This document shows positions 6,801-15,079 of a stretch of DNA of 33,206 nucleotides, piece after piece (position 1 is the first letter of the stretch; the number at the start of each line of letters is the position of its first letter). The DNA is from Candidatus Heimdallarchaeota archaeon. Its GTDB lineage: Archaea; Asgardarchaeota; Heimdallarchaeia; Heimdallarchaeales; JAJRWK01. The stretch lies in assembly GCA_027061945.1 (NCBI GenBank), contig JAMOVR010000220.1, forward strand, positions 1-33,206. The letters run 5' to 3'. Below the pieces are notes generated by a model, which was not told the DNA's origin, ran no database searches, and saw only the letters and a list, made by a program, of their open reading frames with translations. The position numbers were made by a program, and so were the translations under genes.

Positions 6801-7613
6801 TTATTCCTCAATATTTTGTCTTGGCGTGTATTCATCAGAAGGATATTTGCCAGTTAATACATCGTTAGCATACTCTGTCATTGCTTTTGAAATTATTTCG
6901 GATAAGTTTACATATGTTTTCACAAAGGAGGGTTTGAAATCTCCATATCCTAAAATATCATGATAAACAAGTACTTGCCCATCACATAATGGTCCTGCAC
7001 CGATTCCGATCGTAGGAATACTTATGGAATTTGTAATTTTCTCCGCTAGTTTTGCTGGTACCATTTCTAAAACAATACTAAAAACACCAACGTCTTCTAG
7101 TTCTTTTGCTTCTTTTAAAATTCTATCTGCTTCTTTCATGGTTTTTCCTTGAAGCTTATAGCCACCGAATTTATTAACAGATTGTGGTGTAAGTCCCAAA
7201 TGACCCATCACAGGTATTCCTGCATCTAATATTGCTTCTATTTTTTGTAGTGTTTTACCAGCACCTTCTAATTTTACTGCGTTAACTCCTCCTTCCTTTA
7301 CGAATCTTCCTGCATTTATAACTGCACTTTCGATGCTTGCTTGATAACTCATAAATGGCATGTCCCCTATTACTAACGCTCTTTTTGTAGCTCTACTTAC
7401 CATCTCAGAATGATAAATCATTTGTTCCATTGTTACCCGTAGGGTATCTGATCTTCCTTGTACTACCATTCCTAATGAATCACCTACTAAAATAATGTCT
7501 ATCTTTTTTGTGCTATCAATTATTTTTGCGGATATGTAATCATAAGCCGTTACCATTACAATTTTTTGTTTTCCCTTCATTGAGATTATTTGTTGGGGAA
7601 TAATTTTTTTCAT
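6801..7613 (-). CDS. panB: 3-methyl-2-oxobutanoate hydroxymethyltransferase
   Basis: Ketopantoate hydroxymethyltransferase transfers a hydroxymethyl group from methylene-tetrahydrofolate (or methylene-tetrahydropterin) to alpha-ketoisovalerate, the first committed step to pantothenate and CoA. The 270 residues keep the family signatures: VTAYDY at 21-26, the metal ligands Asp45 (VGDSLGMV) and Asp84 (IGDMPFMSYQ), Lys114 and Glu116 (VKLEG), HLGLTPQ at about 138-144 and the catalytic Glu183 in VLEMVPAKLA. The barrel is full length. I place the start at the ATG of 7611-7613 rather than the GTG nine bases earlier, because GGTGGTC stands just before it as a ribosome binding site. It heads the panB, zinc ribbon, MFS-DUF47 string. 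In this window it is the only CoA biosynthesis gene, yet it lies close to several CoA-ester enzymes. Confidence 0.95.
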   Translation of the reverse strand: MKKIIPQQIISMKGKQKIVMVTAYDYISAKIIDSTKKIDIILVGDSLGMVVQGRSDTLRVTMEQMIYHSEMVSRATKRALVIGDMPFMSYQASIESAVINAGRFVKEGGVNAVKLEGAGKTLQKIEAILDAGIPVMGHLGLTPQSVNKFGGYKLQGKTMKEADRILKEAKELEDVGVFSIVLEMVPAKLAEKITNSISIPTIGIGAGPLCDGQVLVYHDILGYGDFKPSFVKTYVNLSEIISKAMTEYANDVLTGKYPSDEYTPRQNIEE

Positions 7614-7948
7614 CTTGACCACCTATCTATGACCTTGGTTAATATTTAGAGTATTGTTGCTTTAAGAATTATTATTAAAAATAAAACAAATGGACTCATT
7701 AGAGTTAAGAGGAATTGTTTATTTCAACCATAGAATAGAATAATAAGTGAAAATTATTAGAATATTTTTAATAAATACAATCAATATCTTTATGTTTTAT
7801 TTGGGCTGTTAGTGAAATAACTCAATTATTTATAGTGTTTTTCTTTTTCTAAAAAGTTTTTTTCTCTAATATGTAAATTATATTCGTATCCATTTTTTTC
7901 AAAACAATAAATGTTATTTTGTTTGTTTTTGATAATAAAGTGGTAGTA
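7614..7948. promoter_or_regulatory. divergent promoter gap between panB and map
   Basis: About 335 bases with no gene, very AT-rich. Candidate TATA-like words occur around 7790-7800 (TTTATGTTTTATT) and 7868-7885 (TAATATGTAAATTATATTC), the latter suited to the methionine aminopeptidase gene. No repeat or strong hairpin is seen. Confidence 0.35.
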
Positions 7949-8929
7949 ATGAGGCGGAAAGTAGATTATAGTAAATATATTGAGCGTCCTCATCCAATTC
8001 TCAAGTTTAAAGATGTCAGTGAAGAGGAAAAAGAGGAAAAGCTCAGAAAAGCCGGAGATGTAGCTAAAAAAATTTTAGATACGCTACGGGAGAAAGCAAA
8101 ACCCGGCGTTAAAGCAATAGACTTATGCCTTTTAGCAGATAAAATAATTAAAGAATCAGGAATAAAACCTGGTTTCCCGTTAAACGTGTCTATTAATCAT
8201 GTAGCTGCCCATTATACTTCACCACCTGATGATGATCTTGTATTGAAAAAAGGAGATATTGTAAAGTTTGACATAGGTACTCAAGTAGATGGGTTTATCG
8301 CAGATACGGCTATTACTGTAGATCTGGGAAATAACCCTGATCTTATTAAAGCTTCTAAAGAAGCTACAGAAACAGCTATTGACCTAATTCGCCCTGGGAC
8401 AGATACTCGAAACTTAGGCGCTATTATTGAGGAGATAATTACAGGTTACGGATTTAAACCTGTAATAAATCTTTCAGGACATACTGTCGAAAGGTATGTT
8501 GTACATGGACAAAAAGCTGTACCTTTGACTTCTAAGAAAGGAGGTAGTATTGTTGAGGAAGGTGATGTTTTTGCAATTGAGACCTTTGCTTCAACAGGAG
8601 CTGGTGAAGTACGTGGGGATCCTACAAGAATCAATATTTTCAGGGCCTCTCCTGTCACTCCAAAATTAAGGTCACCAGCAGCTAGAAAAATTTACAAAAT
8701 TGCTTCTGAGACTTTTGAAGGATTGCCATTTGCTGAGCGATGGCTTTATGAATACTTGCCAAAAAGAGAGATTGTTTTGGGGATGAGAGAGCTAAAAAGA
8801 GTTGAGGGTATTATTGGGTATAATGTTTTAGTGGAATTAGATAAAAATGCATTAATTAGTCAACACGAGCATACTCTAATTGTTACTTCTGAAGGCCCTA
8901 AAATAACTACAAATGGAAAAAAAGAATGA
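7949..8929 (+). CDS. map: type II methionine aminopeptidase
   Basis: Removes the initiator Met from nascent proteins with a dinuclear metal site in the pita-bread fold. Metal ligands and their contexts are all present: Asp in FDIGTQVDG, Asp in FIADTAITVD, His in SGHTVERY, Glu in AIETFAS and Glu in QHEHTLIV. The substrate His of INHVAAHYTSP is also there. The insert between the His and Glu ligands makes it the archaeal/eukaryotic type II form. Counting from ATG 7949 it has 326 residues, about 30 more than most archaeal enzymes because of an N-terminal stretch, VDYSKYIERPHPILKFKDVSEEEKEE, before the usual LRKAGDVAKKI start. The frame is open to a TTG at 7919, so the exact start is uncertain. 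A single gene. Confidence 0.93.
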   Translation: MRRKVDYSKYIERPHPILKFKDVSEEEKEEKLRKAGDVAKKILDTLREKAKPGVKAIDLCLLADKIIKESGIKPGFPLNVSINHVAAHYTSPPDDDLVLKKGDIVKFDIGTQVDGFIADTAITVDLGNNPDLIKASKEATETAIDLIRPGTDTRNLGAIIEEIITGYGFKPVINLSGHTVERYVVHGQKAVPLTSKKGGSIVEEGDVFAIETFASTGAGEVRGDPTRINIFRASPVTPKLRSPAARKIYKIASETFEGLPFAERWLYEYLPKREIVLGMRELKRVEGIIGYNVLVELDKNALISQHEHTLIVTSEGPKITTNGKKE

Positions 8930-8970
8930 AAATTTACTTTTTGATAATTTAGTATTATTCATTTTTAATT

Positions 8971-10911
8971 TTAATTTTTTGAAGCTTTTTTCTTTACTAT
9001 TTCAAATACTTCTGAATTTGAGAAGTCACTGGTATCTCCTAATTCTTCTCCTAAAAAGGCTTTTTTAAGTAGCCTCCTCAAGATTTTTCCAGAACGCGTC
9101 TTTGGTAATGCTGGTACAAAAATTATCCTTTCTGGTTTGAAGGGCTTACCGATCTTCTCTGCAACATATTCTCTTAATTGTTGTTCTAATTTCTCATTCT
9201 CTTCATATCCTTCTTTAAGTACAACACATGCTGCAATTGCTTGCCCTTTTATTTCATGAGGAATTCCAAATGCCGCAGCTTCTACTACTGCAGGATGAGC
9301 GATCAATTCAGCTTCCACTTCTGCAGGACCGAGTCTTTTACCAGCAATTTTTAGGGTATCATCAGATCTCCCAAATAACCACCAATAGTTTTCGTTATCT
9401 CTTAGTGCCAAATCTCCATGGAACCATACTCCTTTGAATCTTGACCAGTATGTTCTAATATATCTCTCATTATCATTCCAAAATCCTCGAGTCATGGATG
9501 GAAATGGTTGTCTACATATCAAATGGCCAATTTCATTAACTAGTGGTTTACCCTCATCATCTACAACGTCAATATCCATAGCAAGACCTTGATGAAAACA
9601 TTTTGGTTTTATTGGTGCCATTACTACTGAACTAAGAAAACATCCAAAGATTTCAGTTCCTCCACTAATATTAATAATAGGAACTTTCTCTTTACCAACT
9701 ACTTTAAATATCCACATCCAAGATTTATCGTCCCAGGGTTCTCCTGTGGAACCAATAATTCTAAGACTAGATAAGTCATGTTTATTAACTAACTCTTCTC
9801 CTTTGGGGATAAGAGATCTGATTGCTGTTGGAGAAATACCTAAAATTGAGATTTTATGTTTTTCAACTAAATTCCACAACTGATCTGGTTCTGGATAGTC
9901 AATTGCACCTTCATATAATAATGCAGTGCCTCCTTGTAGCATGGCTCCTATCACGTAAAAAGCCCCCATCATCCATCCAAAGTCTGATACCCATAAATAT
10001 GTATCAGCAGTTCTTACATCTAAATAATATGCATTATTCATTGCAGCTATTGCAAGAGCACCTCCGTGGGTATGTACAGTACCTTTAGGTTTTCCTGTAG
10101 TTCCTGAACTATAAAGAACCATTGCATAATCTTCAGAATCCATTTTCTCTGTGAGTATCTCTCTATCTTTTTCTTTAGTTATCTCATGATACCATAAATC
10201 TCGCTCCTCAACCATTTTTGTTTCGAGTTCAGCTCTTTTTACAACAATAACTTTTTTTATTGAAGAGGCATTTTCAACTGCTTTGTCGGCGTTTTCTTTC
10301 TGTGGATAAGCTTTTCCTCTCCGATAAGAATAGTTGCATGTCACCAGTATTTTGGCTCCCACATCGTTTATACGCACTTTTGCGGCATCAGGACCAAAAC
10401 CAGAGAAAATAGGCATGAATATTGCCCCTATCTTTAAAGTTGCTAGAAACGTGAATACTGCTTCTGGAATCATGGGCATATAAAGAGCAATTCGATCTCC
10501 CTTTTTTATATCCAAATCTTTAAACGCATTTGCTAATTTATTGACTTCTCTATTAACTTCTAAATAGGTATATGTCTTTTCTTCACCCGTTTCGCTTACC
10601 CACTTAATAGCAGTCTTATTTTTGGTTTCTGCATCTAAGTGCTTGTCCAATAGATTATGTACTATGTTTAGTTTTCCTCCGATAAACCATTTTGTCCATT
10701 CTATGCCTTGAGAATCGTCTTTAATTTTTTGATATGGCTCATAAAACTCTATTTGTAAGTCTTTAATGGTTTCTTCCCAGAACCAGTCAATATTATTTAT
10801 GCTTTTCTTAACTAGTTCTTGATAGTCTTTTATTCCATGTTTATCCATAAACCGTCTCAAATTACTGTTTTTTAGGTAGTCTCCATGGGGTTTCCATACT
10901 ATATCATACAT
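8971..10911 (-). CDS. AMP-forming acyl-CoA synthetase (acetyl-CoA synthetase family)
   Basis: Activates a carboxylic acid with ATP and CoA through an acyl-adenylate. The 646 residues follow the Acs domain order: N-terminal extension with IDWFWEETIKDL, P-loop-like YSSGTTGKPKGTVHTHGG, GDLALRDNENYWWLFGRSDDTLKIAGKRLGPAEVE (hinge Asp and A8 loop), and catalytic Lys in PKTRSGKILRRLLKK near the end. Where acetate-specific Acs has WWQTE, this protein reads SGGTE. The Trp that closes the acetate pocket is thus Gly, pointing to a longer or branched acyl substrate; this is inference from alignment by eye. The start is taken at MYDIVWKP; the frame is open ten codons further to 10941. It diverges from the acyl-CoA dehydrogenase, and together the two suggest fatty or branched-chain acid breakdown. 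Confidence 0.9.
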   Translation of the reverse strand: MYDIVWKPHGDYLKNSNLRRFMDKHGIKDYQELVKKSINNIDWFWEETIKDLQIEFYEPYQKIKDDSQGIEWTKWFIGGKLNIVHNLLDKHLDAETKNKTAIKWVSETGEEKTYTYLEVNREVNKLANAFKDLDIKKGDRIALYMPMIPEAVFTFLATLKIGAIFMPIFSGFGPDAAKVRINDVGAKILVTCNYSYRRGKAYPQKENADKAVENASSIKKVIVVKRAELETKMVEERDLWYHEITKEKDREILTEKMDSEDYAMVLYSSGTTGKPKGTVHTHGGALAIAAMNNAYYLDVRTADTYLWVSDFGWMMGAFYVIGAMLQGGTALLYEGAIDYPEPDQLWNLVEKHKISILGISPTAIRSLIPKGEELVNKHDLSSLRIIGSTGEPWDDKSWMWIFKVVGKEKVPIINISGGTEIFGCFLSSVVMAPIKPKCFHQGLAMDIDVVDDEGKPLVNEIGHLICRQPFPSMTRGFWNDNERYIRTYWSRFKGVWFHGDLALRDNENYWWLFGRSDDTLKIAGKRLGPAEVEAELIAHPAVVEAAAFGIPHEIKGQAIAACVVLKEGYEENEKLEQQLREYVAEKIGKPFKPERIIFVPALPKTRSGKILRRLLKKAFLGEELGDTSDFSNSEVFEIVKKKASKN

Positions 10912-11084
10912 CTTCTTTTCAAAAATCAAAATAATCAACAAAATTAAAGAATATTTTCCCTTAAAATTTAATTATTTCAGCTGTTAAGCTTTTAATTTCT
11001 TAACCCATTGTTGGAATGATTTAGATTTTTAATTATTTTGATGGGGAATCGATTTTTAATAATTAAATTATTATTGTTACACAT

Positions 11085-12419
11085 ATGGACGTACTAAGCA
11101 GATATATTGAAGAACACCATGAAAAATTAGAGCTTGATAAGGAAACAATTAACCATGTTTTAAACTTAAGCAATACACTTGTTGAAAGAACAGAGCTAGT
11201 AGCAAAAGCTCCTGAGTTTGAAAAACATGGACCAAAATTAGAAAATGGAAAAGTGTCTTTGCCACCGGGGAACGAAGAGGTATACCGCGAATTCGGAAAA
11301 GCTGGGCTTTACTCTATTTTTGGTCCTGAAAAATATGGTGGTTTAAATTTACCTTATACTTTGTATTCTGCTTTTACTGAGATCGTATCTCGAGCTTGTG
11401 GGAGCACTGGTTTAGGCGTTGCAGTTCAAGGTTCTGTTATTGATATAATTATGCAATTTGGTACCGAAGAACAGAAAGCAAAGTATCTCCCTCCTCTATT
11501 AAAAGGGGAAAAATTTGGTTCCGTGTGTTTTACAGAACCATGGGCGGGTTCAGATCTTGCTGGTATTAGAACTACCGCCCGTTATGAAGATGGGTATTAT
11601 ATTGTAAATGGACAAAAGCAATGGATAACCAATGGTGGTTTTTCTGATATATATATTCTATTGGCGCGCACTGACCCCGAAAAGGGAAAGAAAGGTCTAA
11701 GCCAATTTATTTTAGAAAAAGGAATAGAGGGTTTTTCTGTTTTAAGATTAGAGAAAAAATATGGTTTAGAAGCCCAACCAACAGCAGTACTTAATTTTGA
11801 CAATGTTATGATTCCTGAAGAAAACTTGTTAGGTAATCGCGGAGAGGGGTTAAAACAAACAATTCTTGGTTTAAGTGGAGGGGAAAGAATCGGTGTAGCG
11901 GCATGGGCTACGGGTATTGCTTATTCAGCATATTTAGAAGCAGTTGAGTATTCTAACTTAAGGACAGCTTTCGGCCAAAAAATAATTGATTTTCCAATAA
12001 TTAATAGAAAAATAAAAACAATGGAAAAACAATTAGATATTGCTAGAAACGCGTATATAAGGGCCGCAGTAGTAAAAGATACAGGTGGACCATGGTCTAT
12101 TGAAGCATCTATCGCTAAATTATATGCCAGCGAAGCTGGAGTCAGTATTACTTACCAGAACCAACAAATTCATGGAGGAAATGGTATTTCGAAAGAGTAT
12201 CCTGCTGAAAGACATGTTCGAGATGTTAGAACTGCTACTATTGGCGGTGGTACTTCTGAAATCCAGACGATGATTATTACTAGACATATGAAAAAGAATT
12301 CCTGTAGCTATTTAGGTATAGAAAATGACTGGGAACTTTGGAGAGATCCCAACAATAATTACATCTTTAAAATACCTAAAGGCTTAATTGACTGGGAGTT
12401 CTGGGGAGTGAAAAAATAA
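11085..12419 (+). CDS. acyl-CoA dehydrogenase, isovaleryl/long-chain catalytic type
   Basis: A 444-residue flavoprotein oxidising acyl-CoA to trans-2-enoyl-CoA, with electrons passing to ETF or an equivalent. Seen: VCFTEPWAGSDLAG (FAD and substrate loop), KQWITNGG, RTAFGQKI, HGGNGISKEYPAERHVRDVR and GGGTSEIQ. The usual catalytic Glu of short- and medium-chain enzymes (YEGTSEIQ) is replaced by Gly388. Isovaleryl-CoA and long-chain dehydrogenases also lack it there and use a Glu on another helix; the matching residue is present as Glu267 in SGGERIGVA. The C-terminus (ENDWELWRDPNNNYIFKIPKG) is an extra 40-residue extension. ATG at 11085; the upstream gap to the synthetase gene is shared and AT-rich. 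The enzyme pairs logically with that synthetase. Confidence 0.93.
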   Translation: MDVLSRYIEEHHEKLELDKETINHVLNLSNTLVERTELVAKAPEFEKHGPKLENGKVSLPPGNEEVYREFGKAGLYSIFGPEKYGGLNLPYTLYSAFTEIVSRACGSTGLGVAVQGSVIDIIMQFGTEEQKAKYLPPLLKGEKFGSVCFTEPWAGSDLAGIRTTARYEDGYYIVNGQKQWITNGGFSDIYILLARTDPEKGKKGLSQFILEKGIEGFSVLRLEKKYGLEAQPTAVLNFDNVMIPEENLLGNRGEGLKQTILGLSGGERIGVAAWATGIAYSAYLEAVEYSNLRTAFGQKIIDFPIINRKIKTMEKQLDIARNAYIRAAVVKDTGGPWSIEASIAKLYASEAGVSITYQNQQIHGGNGISKEYPAERHVRDVRTATIGGGTSEIQTMIITRHMKKNSCSYLGIENDWELWRDPNNNYIFKIPKGLIDWEFWGVKK

Positions 12420-12504
12420 TTTTCTTATATAATTTCTTATACAATTAAGAAATAAGAATTTAATAAACCTCTTTTTTATTTATAATTAATATCATAATCT
12501 AAAT

Positions 12505-12679
12505 GTGAACTACCCCCTGCTTTTGCTAGGGACTTCCTGTTTCACAGAGGAGACTCTCTCCACAGGCGCTACGGGCCGTCCCAGCCCTGCAAGAAAAAAA
12601 TATACAAAAAAACATAATGTTTTCGGCTTTCATCCCCTCCCTTCCGAAAGGGAGAGGATTTCCCGCCGAGAAAGTTAAA
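12505..12679 (-). mobile_element. IS200/IS605 (TnpB-type) miniature element, copy B, inverted relative to copy A
   Basis: On the minus strand this 175 bp unit begins TTTAACTTTCTCGGCGGG and ends GGGGTAGTTCAC, as copy A does. About nine in ten positions agree by eye. The differences keep pairing possible: the left hairpin tip reads CCCTTTCGGAAGGG here and CCCTTCCGAAAGGG in copy A, which are reverse complements of each other, so the tip looks flipped. The right hairpin has changed on both arms (CCCTAGC with GCAGGGGG) and still pairs. No transposase is present. The guide-position flank on the minus strand would be ATTTAGATTATGATATTAAT, different from that of copy A, as expected for separate insertions. 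Confidence 0.75.
12510..12590 (-). pseudogene. fossil of the TnpB C-terminal tail (copy B)
   Basis: The same 26-codon frame plus TAG as in copy A, reading GRPVAPVERVSSVKQEVPS. Both copies preserve frame and stop despite substitutions, which shows that they share a parent deletion derivative. Confidence 0.6.
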
Positions 12680-12820
12680 AAACTGGTTGCTAAATTATTT
12701 TTTAGAAAGAAAATCTTTCTGAGTTATCTAGTCTAGAACTGAGAACACTATTTAATACTAAGAAAAAACTTACTAAAAATTTAGAAATTTCAATTAAAAT
12801 AAAAAAAAAGATTATTTAAT

Positions 12821-13378
12821 CTAATCTTCTGCAGGTACAAAATATACATCTGTTGGATTTAACTGGGAAAGCTTACGGAATTTTGCTTTCATCTTCATGC
12901 CTATCCAATCTAATGATGGTTCATTAGGATCAAGACCAAGTATTCTTGTTAAAAGCAAGGTATCAACACCTTCTAATTCAATTAATCCCAATATGTAAGG
13001 AGTTTCGTCTAAGAATTTTTCTGCTCCAAAATAACAAACTGTAAACGAGTGTAGTTTACCTTCTTTGGGTAGTTTTACCCATTTGGTTTCTGCTCCGCAT
13101 TCTTGACACGCAAGCTTTGGATTTGCTGTGGTGAATCCGCATTCGGGACATTTAGTACCAATTAATTCACCATTCGCAATTGCTGCAAACCATGGGCTGT
13201 CCTGCCCATAACTATGATGGTAAGAAATGGAATAATCAAATCTAATTATAATCGGTTGCATTCCTTTTAAATCATCGTCTTCCCATTCTTTAGGGAAAGG
13301 CAAATTGAAAACAACTGTTCCTGGCATATTTCGCCAATCTTCAGGTAATTTCGCGTTTGGATCTTTTTTTATTGCCAT
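12821..13378 (-). CDS. DUF35-type zinc-ribbon OB-fold protein, thiolase partner
   Basis: A 185-residue protein: N-terminal helices (LPEDWRNMPG, the YSISYHHSYGQDSPWF hook), a rubredoxin-like zinc ribbon with Cys77-Pro-Glu-Cys80 and Cys91-Gln-Glu-Cys94, and a C-terminal OB fold (HSFTVCYFG, YILGLIELEGVDTLLLTRI, KMKAKFRKL). Proteins of this kind bind thiolases and, in archaea, bridge thiolase and HMG-CoA synthase so that the CoA ester passes between them. The gene follows the thiolase-like gene by 15 bases on the same strand, the arrangement expected for such a complex. No HMG-CoA synthase gene is next to it, so this pair may serve another acyl-CoA route. ATG start with GGAGGAA upstream. Confidence 0.88.
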   Translation of the reverse strand: MAIKKDPNAKLPEDWRNMPGTVVFNLPFPKEWEDDDLKGMQPIIIRFDYSISYHHSYGQDSPWFAAIANGELIGTKCPECGFTTANPKLACQECGAETKWVKLPKEGKLHSFTVCYFGAEKFLDETPYILGLIELEGVDTLLLTRILGLDPNEPSLDWIGMKMKAKFRKLSQLNPTDVYFVPAED

Positions 13379-13393
13379 GTTATATATTCCTCC

Positions 13394-14758
13394 TTATTGG
13401 TCTACTATCTCCACGTCTTTTGGACGTTCTAAAATTGATACTGTCACATACGTCCCAGTTCCCGCATGTGAATGAATTAATCCTCTCTTAGGGTTATTGA
13501 GTTGTAAAACACTTGCTTTCTCTTCTGACATTCCCGCCGCCACGAAATGTTTTTTTATTGTCCCTTGTAATTGCCAGAATGCAAATACTGCTTGCATTAG
13601 CCCAGTAGCACCTACAGGGTGACCGCAAGCAATTAATCCACCAGAGGGATTAACGGGGATAGTACCTTGTTTAGGTAAATCTAAGCCATAGTCAATTCCT
13701 GGCATGAATGTGTTTCCTTCTTCAGTAAATTTCCCAGATTCTCCATATTTACAAAAGCCTAAGTCTTCAATTGTTTGAAGCTCAGAAGAAGTATAAGCAT
13801 CATGTACTTCTGCAAAGTCGATTTGTTTAAGTGGATCGGTAATTTTGGCGTTTTTATAAGCTTCTATAGCAGCCATTCTTCCAGCTCTAAATGAATGAAT
13901 TCCGGGGTAATTTAATTTACCACCTACAAAACGTTCTCCTATATAATCTTCTGTTTTCTCATGTGGTAATAAAAGAACATCTTTGTGTGGTCTATCTGCC
14001 ATACGCATAGCATCTGTACCTGTACCCACTCCAGTGATTTCGATTGGTGTGTCTGTTAATTCAAAAGCAGTATCCTCGTCCGCGAGTAGCACTGCCGCTG
14101 CGCCATCACTCATTACACAAATATCGAGTCTGGTCAAGGGCCAAGCAACCATTTGAGCTTTTCGGACATCCTGAACAGTTAGACGCCCACTTTTTTGAGC
14201 ATAGGGGTTGAACATTGCATTTCTATGATTTTTGATTGATACGTAAGCTAGTTGTTCAACGGTAGTACCAAACTCGTACATGTGTCGTACACACATCTGA
14301 GCATAATATCCTGAATAAAACCCTCCCACAGGATAATCAAACGACACATCTGATGCTAATGCTATGAATTCGTTTCCTTTCCAAGTATTAACATGACTCA
14401 TTGTTTCAAAACCATATGCTAATACTAAACCAAATCTTTCAGAGGCAATTGATTCATAGGCGGTTTGGAAGTTAAGACCCCCTGTAGCGCCGCCTCCTTC
14501 TATTCTCTTACTTGGTTTTGGAATTAGGCCTAAGTAATCCTGAACCATGATTCCTGCCATTAGTTGGCGTGTGAAGTGGTCTGAAAAATAGCTGGCAGTG
14601 GTTGCTTCGATGCGTTGATGAATTTCTTTTCGTGGAATTTTCAAGTTAGAAACTGTGTAATCATATGCTTCTTTAACGATTGCCTGGAATGTCTTATCTT
14701 TTCTTGCTTTAGTGAATTTGGAGACTCCTCCAGAAACCATGTATACTTTTCTAACCAT
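13394..14758 (-). CDS. thiolase-family protein lacking the N-terminal nucleophilic Cys
   Basis: A 454-residue SCP2/archaeal-type thiolase fold. The second-half signatures are complete: EVHDAYTSSELQTIEDLGF, and NPSGGLIACGHPVGATGLMQ with the catalytic Cys and His of the general-base loop. The first-half active-site segment, which in working thiolases reads like ENACASGG with the acyl-carrying Cys, reads here RIEGGGATGGLNF. The Cys position is Gly, equivalent to residue 93 counted from the TTG three codons upstream. The protein may therefore bind CoA esters without Claisen chemistry, or use another residue. I start at ATG 14758. It lies directly upstream of its DUF35 partner and probably forms a complex with it. 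It could also be a structural subunit paired with an active thiolase encoded elsewhere. Confidence 0.88.
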   Translation of the reverse strand: MVRKVYMVSGGVSKFTKARKDKTFQAIVKEAYDYTVSNLKIPRKEIHQRIEATTASYFSDHFTRQLMAGIMVQDYLGLIPKPSKRIEGGGATGGLNFQTAYESIASERFGLVLAYGFETMSHVNTWKGNEFIALASDVSFDYPVGGFYSGYYAQMCVRHMYEFGTTVEQLAYVSIKNHRNAMFNPYAQKSGRLTVQDVRKAQMVAWPLTRLDICVMSDGAAAVLLADEDTAFELTDTPIEITGVGTGTDAMRMADRPHKDVLLLPHEKTEDYIGERFVGGKLNYPGIHSFRAGRMAAIEAYKNAKITDPLKQIDFAEVHDAYTSSELQTIEDLGFCKYGESGKFTEEGNTFMPGIDYGLDLPKQGTIPVNPSGGLIACGHPVGATGLMQAVFAFWQLQGTIKKHFVAAGMSEEKASVLQLNNPKRGLIHSHAGTGTYVTVSILERPKDVEIVDQ

Positions 14759-15079
14759 GGTAATCAAATTATTTAGAACCTTAATAGTAAAAAGTTTTAC
14801 TCGATTTAGCGAAGGAAATTACTTTTAAATTATCAACTTTTAGATGCGAAGAAAGAACAATATATTATCCGTTTTTATCATGTTTTTTCTTTTTATAAGT
14901 GCAAATTTCCGAGAGGTTATTTTTGATTTGGGATTATTTCCTTTTGCAAAAATTCCTTGTTTTACCCATGTATAACACATTTTTTTTTGGCCAAAAACAT
15001 GAATTAATATTCTCAATCTCTTTAGATAAAAATGATATAATCTAAAGGAGAACAAAAAACATCGTCTAACTCTCGACAG
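14759..15079. promoter_or_regulatory. 321-base gap with a TATA box at about 14892-14899
   Basis: No gene seen. TTTATAAG at 14892-14899 is a strong TATA box on the plus strand; the transcript would start near 14920 and leave about 160 bases of leader before the next gene. AAAGGAGAAC at about 15043-15052 resembles a ribosome binding site but is too far from the GTG at 15080. The thiolase promoter should lie at the left edge, on the minus strand. Confidence 0.35.

Noticed and set aside
1691-12679. Composite transposon bounded by the two miniatures
   Set aside because: IS200/IS605 elements move as single-stranded circles from one left to one right end, and the enclosed genes are ordinary chromosomal ones.
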